Of a stretch of DNA of 64,000 bases, positions 25,008 through 34,157 are shown piece by piece; the stretch's first letter is position 1; each line of letters begins with the position of its first letter. Under the pieces are notes generated by a model. It saw nothing but the letters and a program-made list of their open reading frames with translations, searched no databases and was not told where the DNA came from. The DNA is from Streptomyces albipurpureus (lineage in GTDB: Bacteria; Actinomycetota; Actinomycetes; Streptomycetales; Streptomycetaceae), in NCBI RefSeq assembly GCF_023701525.1, contig NZ_JAMQAW010000051.1:1-64000 (forward strand), written 5' to 3'. The translations under genes and the position numbers were made by a program.

Positions 25008-27554
25008 CTACGGCCTGCGGGCGGAGGTGACCCGATAGACGTCATAGACGCCTTCGACTCCCCGTACCGCCTTCAGTACGTGGCCGAGGTGCTTGGGGTC
25101 GCCCATCTCAAAGGTGAAGCGCGAGGTGGCGACCCGGTCACGGGAGGTCTGGACGGCCGCGGAGAGGATGTTCACATGCTGGTCGGACAGGACCCTGGTG
25201 ACATCCGAGAGCAGTCGGGACCGATCCAGCGCCTCGACCTGGATGGCGACCAGGAAGACGGAGGACTGGGTGGGTGCCCACTCGACCTCCAGGATCCGCT
25301 CCGGCTGCTGGGAGAGCGAGTCGACGTTCACACAGTCAGCGCGGTGCACGGACACCCCACTGCCCCGGGTGACAAAGCCGATGATGGGGTCACCGGGCAC
25401 CGGGGTACAGCAGCGGGCGAGCTTGACCCAGACGTCCTCGACGCCCTTGACCACCACGCCGGGGTCGGAGTTGGCACGCCGCTTCTTGCTGCTGCGTGAC
25501 GGCGGCACGGACTCGGCGATGTCCTCGTTGGCGGCCTCCTCGCCGCCGAGCGCCTGCACCAGTTTCTGCACGACGCCCTGGGCCGCGACATGGCCTTCGC
25601 CGATCGCCGCGTACAGCGACGAGATATCGGGGTAGCGCATCTCATGCGCCAGTGTGACGAGGGAGTCACCGGTGAGGATGCGCTGGATCGGCAGGTTCTG
25701 CTTGCGCATGGCCCGCACGATGGCGTCCTTGCCCTGCTCGATCGCCTCTTCCCGGCGCTCCTTGGAGAACCATGCGCGGATCTTGTTGCGGGCGCGGGGC
25801 GACTTGACGAAACCGAGCCAGTCGCGGGACGGTCCGGCGCCCTCGGCCTTAGAGGTGAAGACCTCCACCAGGTCGCCGTTGTCCAGGGTCGATTCCAGCG
25901 GCACGAGCCGACCGTTGACACGTGCGCCTATGGTGCGGTCGCCGACCTCCGTATGGACGGCGTACGCGAAGTCCACCGGGGTGGCGCCCGCCGGGAGCGC
26001 TATCACATCGCCCTTCGGCGTGAAGACGAAGACCTCGTTGCGGGAGAGGTCGAAGCGCAGCGACTCCAGGAACTCCGAGGGGTCCTCGGTCTCCTTCTGC
26101 CAGTCGAGCAGCTGGCGCAGCCACGCCATGTCGTTGATGTGGTCGTCCTTGCCGGACTTCTTCGGCACGTCGGTGCGCACCTTGGAGGCGCCGGCGACGG
26201 CCTCTTGCTTGTACTTCCAGTGCGCCGCGATGCCGTACTCGGCGCGGCGGTGCATGTCGAAGGTACGGATCTGAAGCTCGACCGGCTTGCCGTTGGGGCC
26301 GATCACCGTCGTGTGCAGCGACTGGTACATATTGAACTTCGGCATGGCGATGTAGTCCTTGAACCGGCCGGGGACCGGATTCCATCGCGCATGGACCGTG
26401 CCGAGCGCCGCGTAGCAGTCGCGGACGGATTCCACCAGGACACGGATGCCGACCAGGTCGTAGATCTCCGCGAAGTCCCGGCCGCGGACGATCATCTTCT
26501 GGTAGACGCTGTAGTAGTGCTTGGGGCGCCCGGTGACGGTGGCCTTGATCCGGGCGGCCCTCAGGTCGGACTGCACCTCGTCGGTCACTATGGCGAGGTA
26601 CTCATCGCGCTTGGGAGCCCGCTCGGCGACCAGCCGGACGATCTCGTCGTACATCTTGGGGTAGAGGATCGCGAAGGCGAGATCCTCCAGCTCCCACTTG
26701 ATGGTGTTCATTCCCAGTCGATGGGCGAGCGGTGCGTAGATCTCCAGCGTCTCGCGGGCCTTCTTCTCCTGCTTCTCCCGCTTGAGGTAGCGCATGGTGC
26801 GCATGTTGTGCAGTCGGTCGGCGAGCTTGATCACCAGGACCCTGGGGTCCTTGGCCATGGCGACGACCATTTTGCGCACGGTCTCGGCCTGGGCGGCCTC
26901 ACCGAACTTGACCTTGTCCAGCTTGGTGACTCCGTCGACGAGCAGGGCCACCTGGTCGCCGAAGTCACGTCGCAGCGTGTCCAGGCCGTACTCGGTGTCC
27001 TCCACGGTGTCGTGGAGCAGCCCCGCCATCAGGGTCGCCGGGTCCATGCCCAACTCGGCGAGGATGGTGGTGACGGCGAGTGGATGGGTGATGTACGGAT
27101 CGCCGCTCTTGCGCTTCTGTCCCCGGTGCCAGCGCTCGGCGACCTGGTAGGAGCGTTCGATCTGGCGGAGGGTGGCCGTCTCGATCTTCGCGTCATTGCT
27201 GCGCACGATCCGCAGCAGCGGCTCAAGAACGGGGTTGTACGGGGATGAGCGCTGAACGCCGAGCCGGGCGAGCCGGGCTCGTACGCGGTTGGAGGAGTTC
27301 GTGCCGCGTGGCGCGCCGCTGGGCGTCGGCCGGGCGGCCGGAGCGGGCGCCGGGCGTGACTTGGCCGCCGAGGAGGGTGTGGTGGGCTTGAGCGCCGAAG
27401 ACGCCGTTGCCCCGGCCGGGCCGCCCGTACGGTCGGGCGCTGCCGACACAGGCTTTTCAGCCGGATTCTTCTCGGGCATGACAGGGGCTGCCGCGGCCTT
27501 CTCGGCCTTCTGGGCGGGCTGCGCGGCGGTGGCGGGACGGGCCTCGTCTGGCAA
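25008..27554 (-). CDS. relA: Bifunctional (p)ppGpp synthetase/hydrolase RelA/SpoT type
   Basis: The 848-residue protein controls the stringent response. In order it has an Ala/Pro-rich N-terminal extension, an HD hydrolase domain (THPLAVTTILAELG, LLHDTVEDTEYGLD), a synthetase domain (TGRPKHYYSVYQKMIVRG), TGS (VFTPKGDVIALPAGATPVDFAY), a helical zinc-finger region (KLARCCTPVPGDPIIGF) and a C-terminal ACT domain. HD residues are intact, so it should both make and degrade (p)ppGpp. TTG 27554 is chosen because GAGGAG precedes it by 5 bp; GTG 27614 would add 20 residues. It follows apt behind a strong terminator, and in Streptomyces coelicolor relA is known to have its own promoter plus read-through from apt. 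Confidence 0.94.
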   Translation of the reverse strand: MPDEARPATAAQPAQKAEKAAAAPVMPEKNPAEKPVSAAPDRTGGPAGATASSALKPTTPSSAAKSRPAPAPAARPTPSGAPRGTNSSNRVRARLARLGVQRSSPYNPVLEPLLRIVRSNDAKIETATLRQIERSYQVAERWHRGQKRKSGDPYITHPLAVTTILAELGMDPATLMAGLLHDTVEDTEYGLDTLRRDFGDQVALLVDGVTKLDKVKFGEAAQAETVRKMVVAMAKDPRVLVIKLADRLHNMRTMRYLKREKQEKKARETLEIYAPLAHRLGMNTIKWELEDLAFAILYPKMYDEIVRLVAERAPKRDEYLAIVTDEVQSDLRAARIKATVTGRPKHYYSVYQKMIVRGRDFAEIYDLVGIRVLVESVRDCYAALGTVHARWNPVPGRFKDYIAMPKFNMYQSLHTTVIGPNGKPVELQIRTFDMHRRAEYGIAAHWKYKQEAVAGASKVRTDVPKKSGKDDHINDMAWLRQLLDWQKETEDPSEFLESLRFDLSRNEVFVFTPKGDVIALPAGATPVDFAYAVHTEVGDRTIGARVNGRLVPLESTLDNGDLVEVFTSKAEGAGPSRDWLGFVKSPRARNKIRAWFSKERREEAIEQGKDAIVRAMRKQNLPIQRILTGDSLVTLAHEMRYPDISSLYAAIGEGHVAAQGVVQKLVQALGGEEAANEDIAESVPPSRSSKKRRANSDPGVVVKGVEDVWVKLARCCTPVPGDPIIGFVTRGSGVSVHRADCVNVDSLSQQPERILEVEWAPTQSSVFLVAIQVEALDRSRLLSDVTRVLSDQHVNILSAAVQTSRDRVATSRFTFEMGDPKHLGHVLKAVRGVEGVYDVYRVTSARRP

Positions 27555-27644
27555 GAGCGCTCCTCGTGCGGTTCCGGGTCCCCCAGTCAGGTCCGGAGAG
27601 GCCATGGTATCCACCTCTCCGTACTACTGCCCCAGAGGCTAAAA

Positions 27645-27688
27645 CAGGCCCCTGGGGTCCCGGAATTCCCGGGACACTCAGGGGCCTG
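27645..27688 (-). terminator. Terminator/attenuator between apt and relA
   Basis: CAGGCCCCTG (27645-27654) pairs with CAGGGGCCTG (27679-27688), with a second stem inside (GTCCCGG at 27657-27663 with CCGGGAC at 27669-27675). On the minus strand a TTTT run follows directly, so this is a textbook intrinsic terminator sitting between apt and relA. Confidence 0.85.
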
Positions 27689-27713
27689 CTCAGATACGGG
27701 CTAGCTGTGGGTT

Positions 27714-28256
27714 TCAGAGCGTGAGCAGCGACTCCAGCGGGGCACCCCGCAGTGCGGGCTCCAGGCGGGCCCGGCCGGCGAGGAAGGCCAGCTCCATCAG
27801 AACGGCTATGCCGGCGACCTCCGCGCCGCCTCGGCGAATCAGCTCCACCGCTGCCTCGGCGGTCCCACCGGTGGCCAGGACATCGTCGATGACCATGACC
27901 CGATCGCCTTCGTTCAGATCTTCGGCGTGGATCTCGATCTCGGCGGTGCCGTACTCCAGCTCGTATGCCTGCGACAAGGTGGCGCCGGGCAGCTTGCCCG
28001 CCTTGCGCACGGGGATGAAGCCGAGTCCGGCGCGAACGGCGACCGGCGCCCCCAGGATGAAGCCGCGCGCTTCCAGACCGACGACCTTGGTGGCTCCATG
28101 GCGCACACACAACTCGGTGAGCGCATCGGTGAGGACCGTGAAAGCCTTCGGGTCCGCGAGCAGGGGCGTGATGTCCTTGAAGACGACTCCGGGCTGCGGA
28201 TAGTCCTGAACGTCACGGATGCGGCTGAGCAGCAGCTCCTGGGAAGTGGTGGTCAT
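27714..28256 (-). CDS. apt: Adenine phosphoribosyltransferase
   Basis: The 180-residue protein joins adenine to PRPP to give AMP. The PRPP-binding motif is VMVIDDVLATGGTA, and the N-terminal segment RIRDVQDYPQPGVVFKDITPLL is typical of the family. It starts within the end of secF (ATGA overlap) and precedes relA, so purine salvage, ppGpp metabolism and Sec export are encoded in series, a conserved Streptomyces order. Confidence 0.95.
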   Translation of the reverse strand: MTTTSQELLLSRIRDVQDYPQPGVVFKDITPLLADPKAFTVLTDALTELCVRHGATKVVGLEARGFILGAPVAVRAGLGFIPVRKAGKLPGATLSQAYELEYGTAEIEIHAEDLNEGDRVMVIDDVLATGGTAEAAVELIRRGGAEVAGIAVLMELAFLAGRARLEPALRGAPLESLLTL

Positions 28257-29398
28257 CGCCGCCTACCCGATGAACGGCCCCTGCCGCGCCCTCGCGGCCC
28301 CACCACGGGGCTGCTGGGTCCGGCGGCGACCGCCGGGGCGGCATCGAACGGGCCGTCGCTGGGCTCGGGGTCATCCCCGTCCCCGTGGGACGGGTCGTCT
28401 CCCTCATCGGAGAAGTCGCCCCTGGCATGGGCCGCGGCCCGCTTGGCGAGGACCCGCTTGCGCAGCGCCTTCATCTGCGGTTCGCGTTCCTTCAGGTCGG
28501 CGACGAGCGGAGTGGCGATGAAGATCGACGAGTACGCACCGGCGGCGAGGCCGACGAACAGCGACAGCGAGATGTCGTTGAGCATTCCGGCGCCGAGGAA
28601 TCCGCCACCGATGAAGAGCAGACCGGCCACCGGCAGCAGCGCCACGATCGTGGTGTTGATGGAGCGCACCAGGGTGGCGTTCAGGCTGCGGTTGGCGACC
28701 TCGCTGTAGGTGCGCTGGGACTGTTTGGTGATCCCGACCGCTCCTTCCTTGAGACCGTCGAAGACGACGACGGTGTCGTAGAGGGAGTAACCGAGGATGG
28801 TCAGAAGACCGATCACCGTACCCGGGGTGACCTCGAAGCCGACCAGGGCGTAGACACCGACCGTGATGGTGAGGTCATGGATCAGCGCGATGAGGGCAGC
28901 GATCGCCATGCGCCATTCGAAGGCGATCGCCAGATAGATCACCACCAGGACCATGAAGATCCCGAGGCCGGTCCAGGCCTTGTTGGCGATCTGCTCACCC
29001 CAGCTGGGGCCGACCAGTTCGGCGTCGATCTTGTCCACGGGGATGTTCAGGTCCGTGGACAGCTGCTTTTGGACCTTGGTGGCCGAAGCGGTGTCCAGCT
29101 CACTGACCTGGATGCGCAGGCTGCCGTTGCCCAGCTCCTGGACGATGGCGTGGTGCCCCGATGACTCCTGGGCGGACTCCTGTGCCACCGAGACGGAGGC
29201 GTTCGACTTCGCGGGGGTGCTGAAGACGGCGCCACCCTTGAACTCGATGCCCATGTTCAGACCCCGCACCGCCAGGCCGACGATGGCCGTGATGGTGATC
29301 AGGATCGAGACGGCGTACCAGAACTTCCGCTTGGCGACGAAGTCATAGCCGATCTCGCCGCGGTAGAGCCTGACGCCAATGGAGCCGAGACGCGACAT
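28253..29398 (-). CDS. secF: Protein translocase subunit SecF
   Basis: The 381-residue protein has six predicted membrane helices with a large extracytoplasmic loop after the first. The start MSRLGSIGVRLYRGEIGYDF leads into the first helix; the family motif FKGGAVF (SecF FxGG) follows, and GYSLYDTVVVFDGLKE is the conserved helix 4 region. The cytoplasmic tail is long and acidic to basic (about 80 residues), ending in an Arg-rich stretch. It works with SecD to drive proton-powered late steps of Sec export. The ATG is 1 bp after the secD stop. Confidence 0.95.
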   Translation of the reverse strand: MSRLGSIGVRLYRGEIGYDFVAKRKFWYAVSILITITAIVGLAVRGLNMGIEFKGGAVFSTPAKSNASVSVAQESAQESSGHHAIVQELGNGSLRIQVSELDTASATKVQKQLSTDLNIPVDKIDAELVGPSWGEQIANKAWTGLGIFMVLVVIYLAIAFEWRMAIAALIALIHDLTITVGVYALVGFEVTPGTVIGLLTILGYSLYDTVVVFDGLKEGAVGITKQSQRTYSEVANRSLNATLVRSINTTIVALLPVAGLLFIGGGFLGAGMLNDISLSLFVGLAAGAYSSIFIATPLVADLKEREPQMKALRKRVLAKRAAAHARGDFSDEGDDPSHGDGDDPEPSDGPFDAAPAVAAGPSSPVVGPRGRGRGRSSGRRR

Positions 29399-29399
29399 C

Positions 29400-31184
29400 T
29401 CACGCCTCCTTCGGTTCGGTGGGGGCGGAGGTGCGACGGGTGCGGCGCAGCGGGGGCTTGGCGCCGAGGCGCTTGGGGTCAAGACCGGACCAGGGGTGGC
29501 CGCCGGCGAAGAACGGGGTACGGGCCATGATCGTCATCAGGGGCTTGGTGAAGAAGAACACCACGACGACATCGAGCAGGGTCGTCAGACCCAGCGTGAA
29601 GGCGAAGCCCTGGACCTTGCCGACGGTGACCAAGAAGAGCACCGCGGCGGCGAGGAACGAGACGAAGTCGGAGACCAGGATGGTGCGCCGGGCACGCGGC
29701 CAGGCACGCTCGACGGCCGGCCGGAGCGTACGGCCCTCGCGGATCTCGTCCCGGATGCGTTCGAAGTAGACGATGAACGAGTCCGCCGTGATACCGATGG
29801 CGACGATCGCACCACAGACAGCGGGCAGGTTCAGCGCGAAGCCGATGCCCGGGCCGAGCAACGCCATCAGGGAGTAGGTCAGACCCGCCGAGACGAAGAG
29901 GCTCAGGATGGCGATCGCGGCCAGACCTCGGTAGTAGGCCACCAGATAGATGATGACCAGCGCGAGTCCGATGGCACCCGCGATCAGGCCGGCCTTCAGC
30001 TGCTCGCTGCCGAGGGCGGCGCTCACGGTGGTGACACTCTGCTCTTCGAAGCTGAGCGGCAGCGCACCGTAGGACAGGATGTTGCCCAGGTCCTGGGCTT
30101 CCTGCTGCTTGAAGTTTCCGGAGATCTCGGCGTTGGCGCTCAGGGTCTGGTTGACCTGGGGGGCCGAGACGACCTCGCCGTCAAGGACGATCGCGAACTG
30201 GTTCTGCGGGGACTGCTGCGCCGACAGCTTGCTGGTGATCTTCGTGAACTTCTTGGCGCCGCCCTTGGTGAAGTCCATCGTGACGATCCAGATGCCACGC
30301 TGCTGGTCCATCTGGCCCTTGGCGTCCTCGACGTCCTTACCGTCGAGTTCGGCCGGGCCGAGGATGTACTTCTCCCAGTTCTTGCCGCCGTCGTTGGAGC
30401 CGCAGGCGACCATGGGGTTCTCGGGCTTGGCGCCGTCGCCGATGGTGGCGCGGGACTTCGCGTCCATGCAGTTCAGGGTGGCGAACTGCTTGTCCAGCGC
30501 CGTCGTGGCCGGGGCACCGGTGGGGGTCGGAGCCGGGGCCGGGGACTGGGTGGCCTTCGGGTCGGCCGCCTTGCTGGAGGCGGCGGGGGACGGAGACGTC
30601 GTGGCGGGGGCCTTCAGACCCTCGGTGACGGCCCGCCCCTGAGCGGTGGCGCTGGCGCTGGGCTTCCCCGACGCGGAGGGGGACGCTTTGTCGCCCGCCT
30701 TGTCAGGGTCGGTGGCCTTGTCCTTGCTGGAGGCGGAGGGGGCCGGGGACGGCGGCTGCTGCGGTGTCGCACCCCCCGCGGCCACGGTCACGACCGGTCG
30801 GAAGTAGAGCTGTGCGGTGGTGCCGACCTGCTTGCGGGCCTGCTCGGAGTCCGTCCCCTTGGGGATGTTGACGATGATGTTCTCGCGGCCCTGGGTTTGG
30901 ACCTCTGCCTCCGAGACACCAAGACCATTGACCCGGCGTTCGATGATTCCGACCGCTGTGTTCATATTGGTCTCATTGACCGCGCTTTCCTTGCCGGGCT
31001 CTGCCTCGGCCTTGAGCGTGATCGTCGTACCGCCCGCGAGGTCGATGCCGAGTCGGGGCGTGGTGTGCCCCGACAAGAACATCCCGCCGGTCAGCGCGAC
31101 CATGGCGATCAGGATCAGTACCAGGGTGCGCCCTGGCTTACCCTGAGCCCCCGCGGGCCTTCGGCCCCTGTTCGGTGCTGCCAC
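29400..31184 (-). CDS. secD: Protein translocase subunit SecD
   Basis: The 594-residue protein has an N-terminal helix (TLVLILIAMVALTGGMFL), the motif LGIDLAGGTTITL, a large extracytoplasmic domain, and five C-terminal membrane helices with GITADSFIVYFERIRDEIREG. An unusual insertion of about 100 residues, rich in Ala, Pro, Ser and Lys (roughly 165-260), lies in the extracytoplasmic part and looks disordered; actinobacterial SecD proteins often have such inserts. It is encoded upstream of secF and downstream of yajC on the same strand. Confidence 0.95.
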   Translation of the reverse strand: MAAPNRGRRPAGAQGKPGRTLVLILIAMVALTGGMFLSGHTTPRLGIDLAGGTTITLKAEAEPGKESAVNETNMNTAVGIIERRVNGLGVSEAEVQTQGRENIIVNIPKGTDSEQARKQVGTTAQLYFRPVVTVAAGGATPQQPPSPAPSASSKDKATDPDKAGDKASPSASGKPSASATAQGRAVTEGLKAPATTSPSPAASSKAADPKATQSPAPAPTPTGAPATTALDKQFATLNCMDAKSRATIGDGAKPENPMVACGSNDGGKNWEKYILGPAELDGKDVEDAKGQMDQQRGIWIVTMDFTKGGAKKFTKITSKLSAQQSPQNQFAIVLDGEVVSAPQVNQTLSANAEISGNFKQQEAQDLGNILSYGALPLSFEEQSVTTVSAALGSEQLKAGLIAGAIGLALVIIYLVAYYRGLAAIAILSLFVSAGLTYSLMALLGPGIGFALNLPAVCGAIVAIGITADSFIVYFERIRDEIREGRTLRPAVERAWPRARRTILVSDFVSFLAAAVLFLVTVGKVQGFAFTLGLTTLLDVVVVFFFTKPLMTIMARTPFFAGGHPWSGLDPKRLGAKPPLRRTRRTSAPTEPKEA

Positions 31185-31329
31185 CTTCTCGTTTCTCCCT
31201 GTCCAACCGCCTGGCGCTGGGTATGCGCTCAGGCGGCCACGAAGTGTTGTGGGGACCCGCCCCCGAAGAAGTCAACACGACCAGAGGACCGCCGGGCATC
31301 GGTCCATGCCCCGCGGTCCACGAACATGG

Positions 31330-31809
31330 CTACTTGTCGCCGTCAGCCTTGTTGTCCTTGGTCACATCGGCGTCAGCGTCGACAGCCGCGGCCTCGTCTC
31401 CCTGCGGCTTCTTACTGAGCTGGATCTTGGAGACATCGCTGTCAGCGGTGTCGGACGCCTCGGCGTGGTCGGCCTCGGTGAGCGAAGAAGCGTCATCGGG
31501 GACGACCGGTGCCGCGGCAGCGGGGTCGTCGCCGTGGACGATGCGGTTGTACTCCTCGTCGTCGAGGACGGCGCCGATGGCGTTCTTCGCATAGACGGCG
31601 TGGACGCCGGGGGCGACCTCAAGGAGCACGGTGTCGTCGTGAAGCTCCTTGACGGTGGCGTACATGCCTCCGATGGTGCGCACTCCGGTGCCGGGCTGCA
31701 TCGCATCGCGCATTTCCGCGGCCTGCTGCTGCTTCTTCTTGGCGGAGCGGGTCATCAGGAACATGGCCCCGATGAGCACGACGAAGGGGAGGAAGGTCAG
31801 GAGACTCAC
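31330..31809 (-). CDS. yajC: Sec translocon accessory protein YajC
   Basis: The 159-residue protein has one N-terminal membrane helix (LLTFLPFVVLIGAMFLMT), a basic stretch SAKKKQQQ, the core YajC domain (MQPGTGVRTIGGMYATVKEL, DTVLLEVAPGVHAVYAKNAIG), and a long acidic tail (about 60 residues). YajC associates with SecDF. The GTG start at 31809 is preceded by AGGAAG. The tail is longer than in proteobacterial YajC and rich in Ala and Asp. Confidence 0.93.
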   Translation of the reverse strand: MSLLTFLPFVVLIGAMFLMTRSAKKKQQQAAEMRDAMQPGTGVRTIGGMYATVKELHDDTVLLEVAPGVHAVYAKNAIGAVLDDEEYNRIVHGDDPAAAAPVVPDDASSLTEADHAEASDTADSDVSKIQLSKKPQGDEAAAVDADADVTKDNKADGDK

Positions 31810-31974
31810 GGGAAGAAACTTCCTTCACACGACCGCGTCACTGAGGCGGCCTATCTACGGGGGTGGGCACGCCGACCTGGAAGGGCGGCATCGGCGGAGT
31901 CTAAGCGAGTCCGCATCAAAGGAACAACGCCCAGCATGGCACTGTGGTTCCTGCCCAGCGGAGTCTCCGCGCCG

Positions 31975-33066
31975 TCACGCCCCGAACAGCCCTGGTTGTC
32001 CGCTTGCGCCCGGGGAATGCTGCGGAGGTGTGAGCCCAAGGTGGCTCCAGGCGGCGGGGGTCGCGATCCGACCGCGGGGCGTACGGGCCAGTAGCCCTTC
32101 CCTTACGAGGAAGGGTTCGGCGACCTCCTCGACCGTCTCGCGCTCCTCCCCCACGGCAACCGCCAGCGTCGACAGACCCACCGGGCCGCCGCCGAAGAGC
32201 TTCAGAAGCGCCTGGAGCACCGCCCGGTCAAGGCGGTCAAGGCCGCGGTGGTCCACCTCGTAGACCTTGAGGGCGGCTGCGGCGATCTCCACGTTGATCA
32301 CACCGTCCGCCTTGACCTGGGCGTAGTCGCGGACCCGGCGCAGCAGCCGGTTGGCGATTCGGGGGGTGCCCCGGGAGCGGCCAGCGATCTCGGCCGCTCC
32401 CTCGGCGTCGATCTCGACGTCCAGCAGCCGGGCGGACCGGTGGAGAACGCGCTCCAACTCGATGGGGGCGTAGAACTCCATATGGCCGGTGAAACCGAAG
32501 CGGTCACGCAGCGGGGGCGGCAGCAGCCCGGCCCGGGTGGTGGCCCCGACCAGGGTGAAGGGCGGCAGCTCCAGGGGGATGGCCGTGGCGCCCGGGCCCT
32601 TGCCGACGATGACATCGACCCGGAAGTCCTCCATGGCCATGTAGAGCATCTCCTCGGCGGGCCGGGACATCCGGTGGATCTCGTCGAGGAAGAGGACTTC
32701 GCCCTCATGGAGTGACGAGAGGATCGCGGCGAGGTCTCCGGCGTGCTGGATCGCCGGGCCGGAGGTGATGCGGATCGGTGCCTTCATCTCGGAGGCGATG
32801 ATCATGGACAGGGTGGTCTTGCCGAGGCCGGGGGCACCGGAGAGCAGGACATGGTCCGCGGTCGCCCCACGGGCCAGGGCTGCCTTCAGCACCAGATCGA
32901 GCTGCTCCCGCACCCGCTCCTGGCCGACGAACTCATCCAGCGACTTCGGGCGCAGGGCCGCTTCCACGGCCTGGTCCTCACCATCGGCCGACGCGCCGAC
33001 CAGCCGTCCATCGGTGGGGACGGGGGCGTCGTCGGCCAGGTCAGGGGTGCTGTCGTCCCAGTTCAC
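31975..33066 (-). CDS. ruvB: Holliday junction branch migration helicase RuvB
   Basis: The 363-residue AAA ATPase drives branch migration with RuvA. Walker A is GAPGLGKTT (77-85), Walker B LFLDEIHRM, sensor 1 GATTRAG, and the C-terminal winged helix includes FGGGPVGLSTLAVAVGEE and RTPRGR. Full length. Unlike the usual arrangement it starts 474 bp after the ruvA stop, and the gap contains an ORF coupled to ruvA (33190-33543). Confidence 0.97.
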   Translation of the reverse strand: MNWDDSTPDLADDAPVPTDGRLVGASADGEDQAVEAALRPKSLDEFVGQERVREQLDLVLKAALARGATADHVLLSGAPGLGKTTLSMIIASEMKAPIRITSGPAIQHAGDLAAILSSLHEGEVLFLDEIHRMSRPAEEMLYMAMEDFRVDVIVGKGPGATAIPLELPPFTLVGATTRAGLLPPPLRDRFGFTGHMEFYAPIELERVLHRSARLLDVEIDAEGAAEIAGRSRGTPRIANRLLRRVRDYAQVKADGVINVEIAAAALKVYEVDHRGLDRLDRAVLQALLKLFGGGPVGLSTLAVAVGEERETVEEVAEPFLVREGLLARTPRGRIATPAAWSHLGLTPPQHSPGASGQPGLFGA

Positions 33067-33189
33067 TGCGGATGTGCCTCATCGGGTCGGCGCGGCGGCG
33101 GGGCCGCGGGAGGACGGTCTCTGGCAGAAGTCTCAACGGAACACGGAACCCGTACGGGTGGGGGCGACGCTGTGCAGCGTCGCCCCCCG

Positions 33190-33543
33190 CTACGGGGAGC
33201 AGTTCAGCCTGATGGCCGAACGGCGGCGGTGCGCACGGCGACGATCCCCAACCGTCGGACGGCTGGTACCCGCTTCCGCACCCCCTTCATATGAGGGGTC
33301 ATATGTGGGGTCATATGTGGGGGGTCTCCGTGGCGGGGTGTCGATGGGTGCGGCAGCGCGCCAGGCGTTCACCGGTTCTACCCGCTGTCCCGGATTCCCT
33401 GGATCTTCCGGATTCCCTGTTCCTCGCGGGCCGGATCGCCGGAGCCCATCCGGTCCGGTCCGATGGCGTCCAGGCCTGGTGGGGATCGCCGGGCCCGCCG
33501 CGCCCGCGGCGCTGCCGAGCAGGTCCTTGTCCGCCCAGGTCAT
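33190..33543 (-). CDS. Possible small repeat-containing protein coupled to ruvA
   Basis: This 117-codon frame opens with ATG overlapping the ruvA stop (ATGA). The first 20 codons (MTWADKDLLGSAAGAAGPAI) have very high third-position GC, after which codon bias weakens. The rest contains two in-frame repeats: GNPEDPGNPG from an 18-bp direct repeat and YDPTYDPSY from a 12-bp tandem repeat. The C-terminus is Arg-rich. I do not recognise a family. It may be a lineage-specific disordered protein or a decaying remnant in the ruvA-ruvB gap; coding status is uncertain. Confidence 0.35.
   Translation of the reverse strand: MTWADKDLLGSAAGAAGPAIPTRPGRHRTGPDGLRRSGPRGTGNPEDPGNPGQRVEPVNAWRAAAPIDTPPRRPPTYDPTYDPSYEGGAEAGTSRPTVGDRRRAHRRRSAIRLNCSP
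33287..33322. repeat. Three tandem 12-bp repeats containing CATATG
   Basis: TCATATGAGGGG (33287-33298) is followed by two exact copies of TCATATGTGGGG (33299-33310, 33311-33322). Each copy has the palindrome CATATG, spaced about one helical turn apart. It lies between ruvA and ruvB. A second direct repeat, CCGGATTCCCTG, occurs at 33390-33401 and 33408-33419. Confidence 0.75.
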
Positions 33544-34157
33544 CGGGTGCGGTTCAAGGTCTGGAGCGCTGCCCGCAGGAGCGCGCCCACCTGCGGCTCG
33601 CCCTTGGACGCCTCGGCCTGGGGGGCGACCGCCGCCACCGCTTCATCGGCCTCGCGGGTGGCGTACCCCAGTCCGATCAGCGCGGCATGCAGCTGGTCGC
33701 GCCAGGAAGCGGTGACCGCGGTGCCGATGCCCTGGCGGGCGGCGTGGGCTCCGACGGGTTCGCCGAGCCGGTCCTTCAGCTCAAGGAGGAGCTTCTGCGC
33801 CCCTCTCTTGCCGATGCCCGGGACGGCGGTCAGCGTCTTCTCATCGCCCGTCGCCACGGCCAACCGCAGCACATCGGGGGTGTGCACGGCGAGCATCGCC
33901 TGGGCCAGCCGGGGTCCTACCCCGCTGGCGGTCTGGAGCAGTTCGAAGACCTGCCGCTCGTCGTCGTCCACGAAGCCGTAGAGCGTGAGCGAGTCCTCCC
34001 GTACGACCAGGGAGGTGGCGAGCTTGGCCTCTTGGCCGACGCGGAGGGTGGAGAGGGTGTTGGGTGCGCACTGGACGGCCATGCCGATGCCGCCGACCTC
34101 GATCACCGCGGTCGTGGGGGCGAGGGCGGCGACCGGGCCGCTCACAAAGGCGATCAT
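33540..34157 (-). CDS. ruvA: Holliday junction DNA helicase RuvA
   Basis: The 205-residue protein binds four-way junctions and loads RuvB. The N-terminal OB-fold starts MIAFVSGPVAALAPTTAVIEVGGIG, helix-hairpin-helix motifs are in LLQTASGVGPRLAQAML and LTAVPGIGKRGAQKLLLEL, and the C-terminal RuvB-binding domain contains ALIGLGYATREADEAV. The ATG overlaps the ruvC stop by 4 bp. Confidence 0.96.
   Translation of the reverse strand: MIAFVSGPVAALAPTTAVIEVGGIGMAVQCAPNTLSTLRVGQEAKLATSLVVREDSLTLYGFVDDDERQVFELLQTASGVGPRLAQAMLAVHTPDVLRLAVATGDEKTLTAVPGIGKRGAQKLLLELKDRLGEPVGAHAARQGIGTAVTASWRDQLHAALIGLGYATREADEAVAAVAPQAEASKGEPQVGALLRAALQTLNRTR

Noticed and set aside
29379..31418. 679-codon open frame opposite secD
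   Set aside because: Antisense shadow of secD; low-complexity Glu/Gly/Arg product and no domain.
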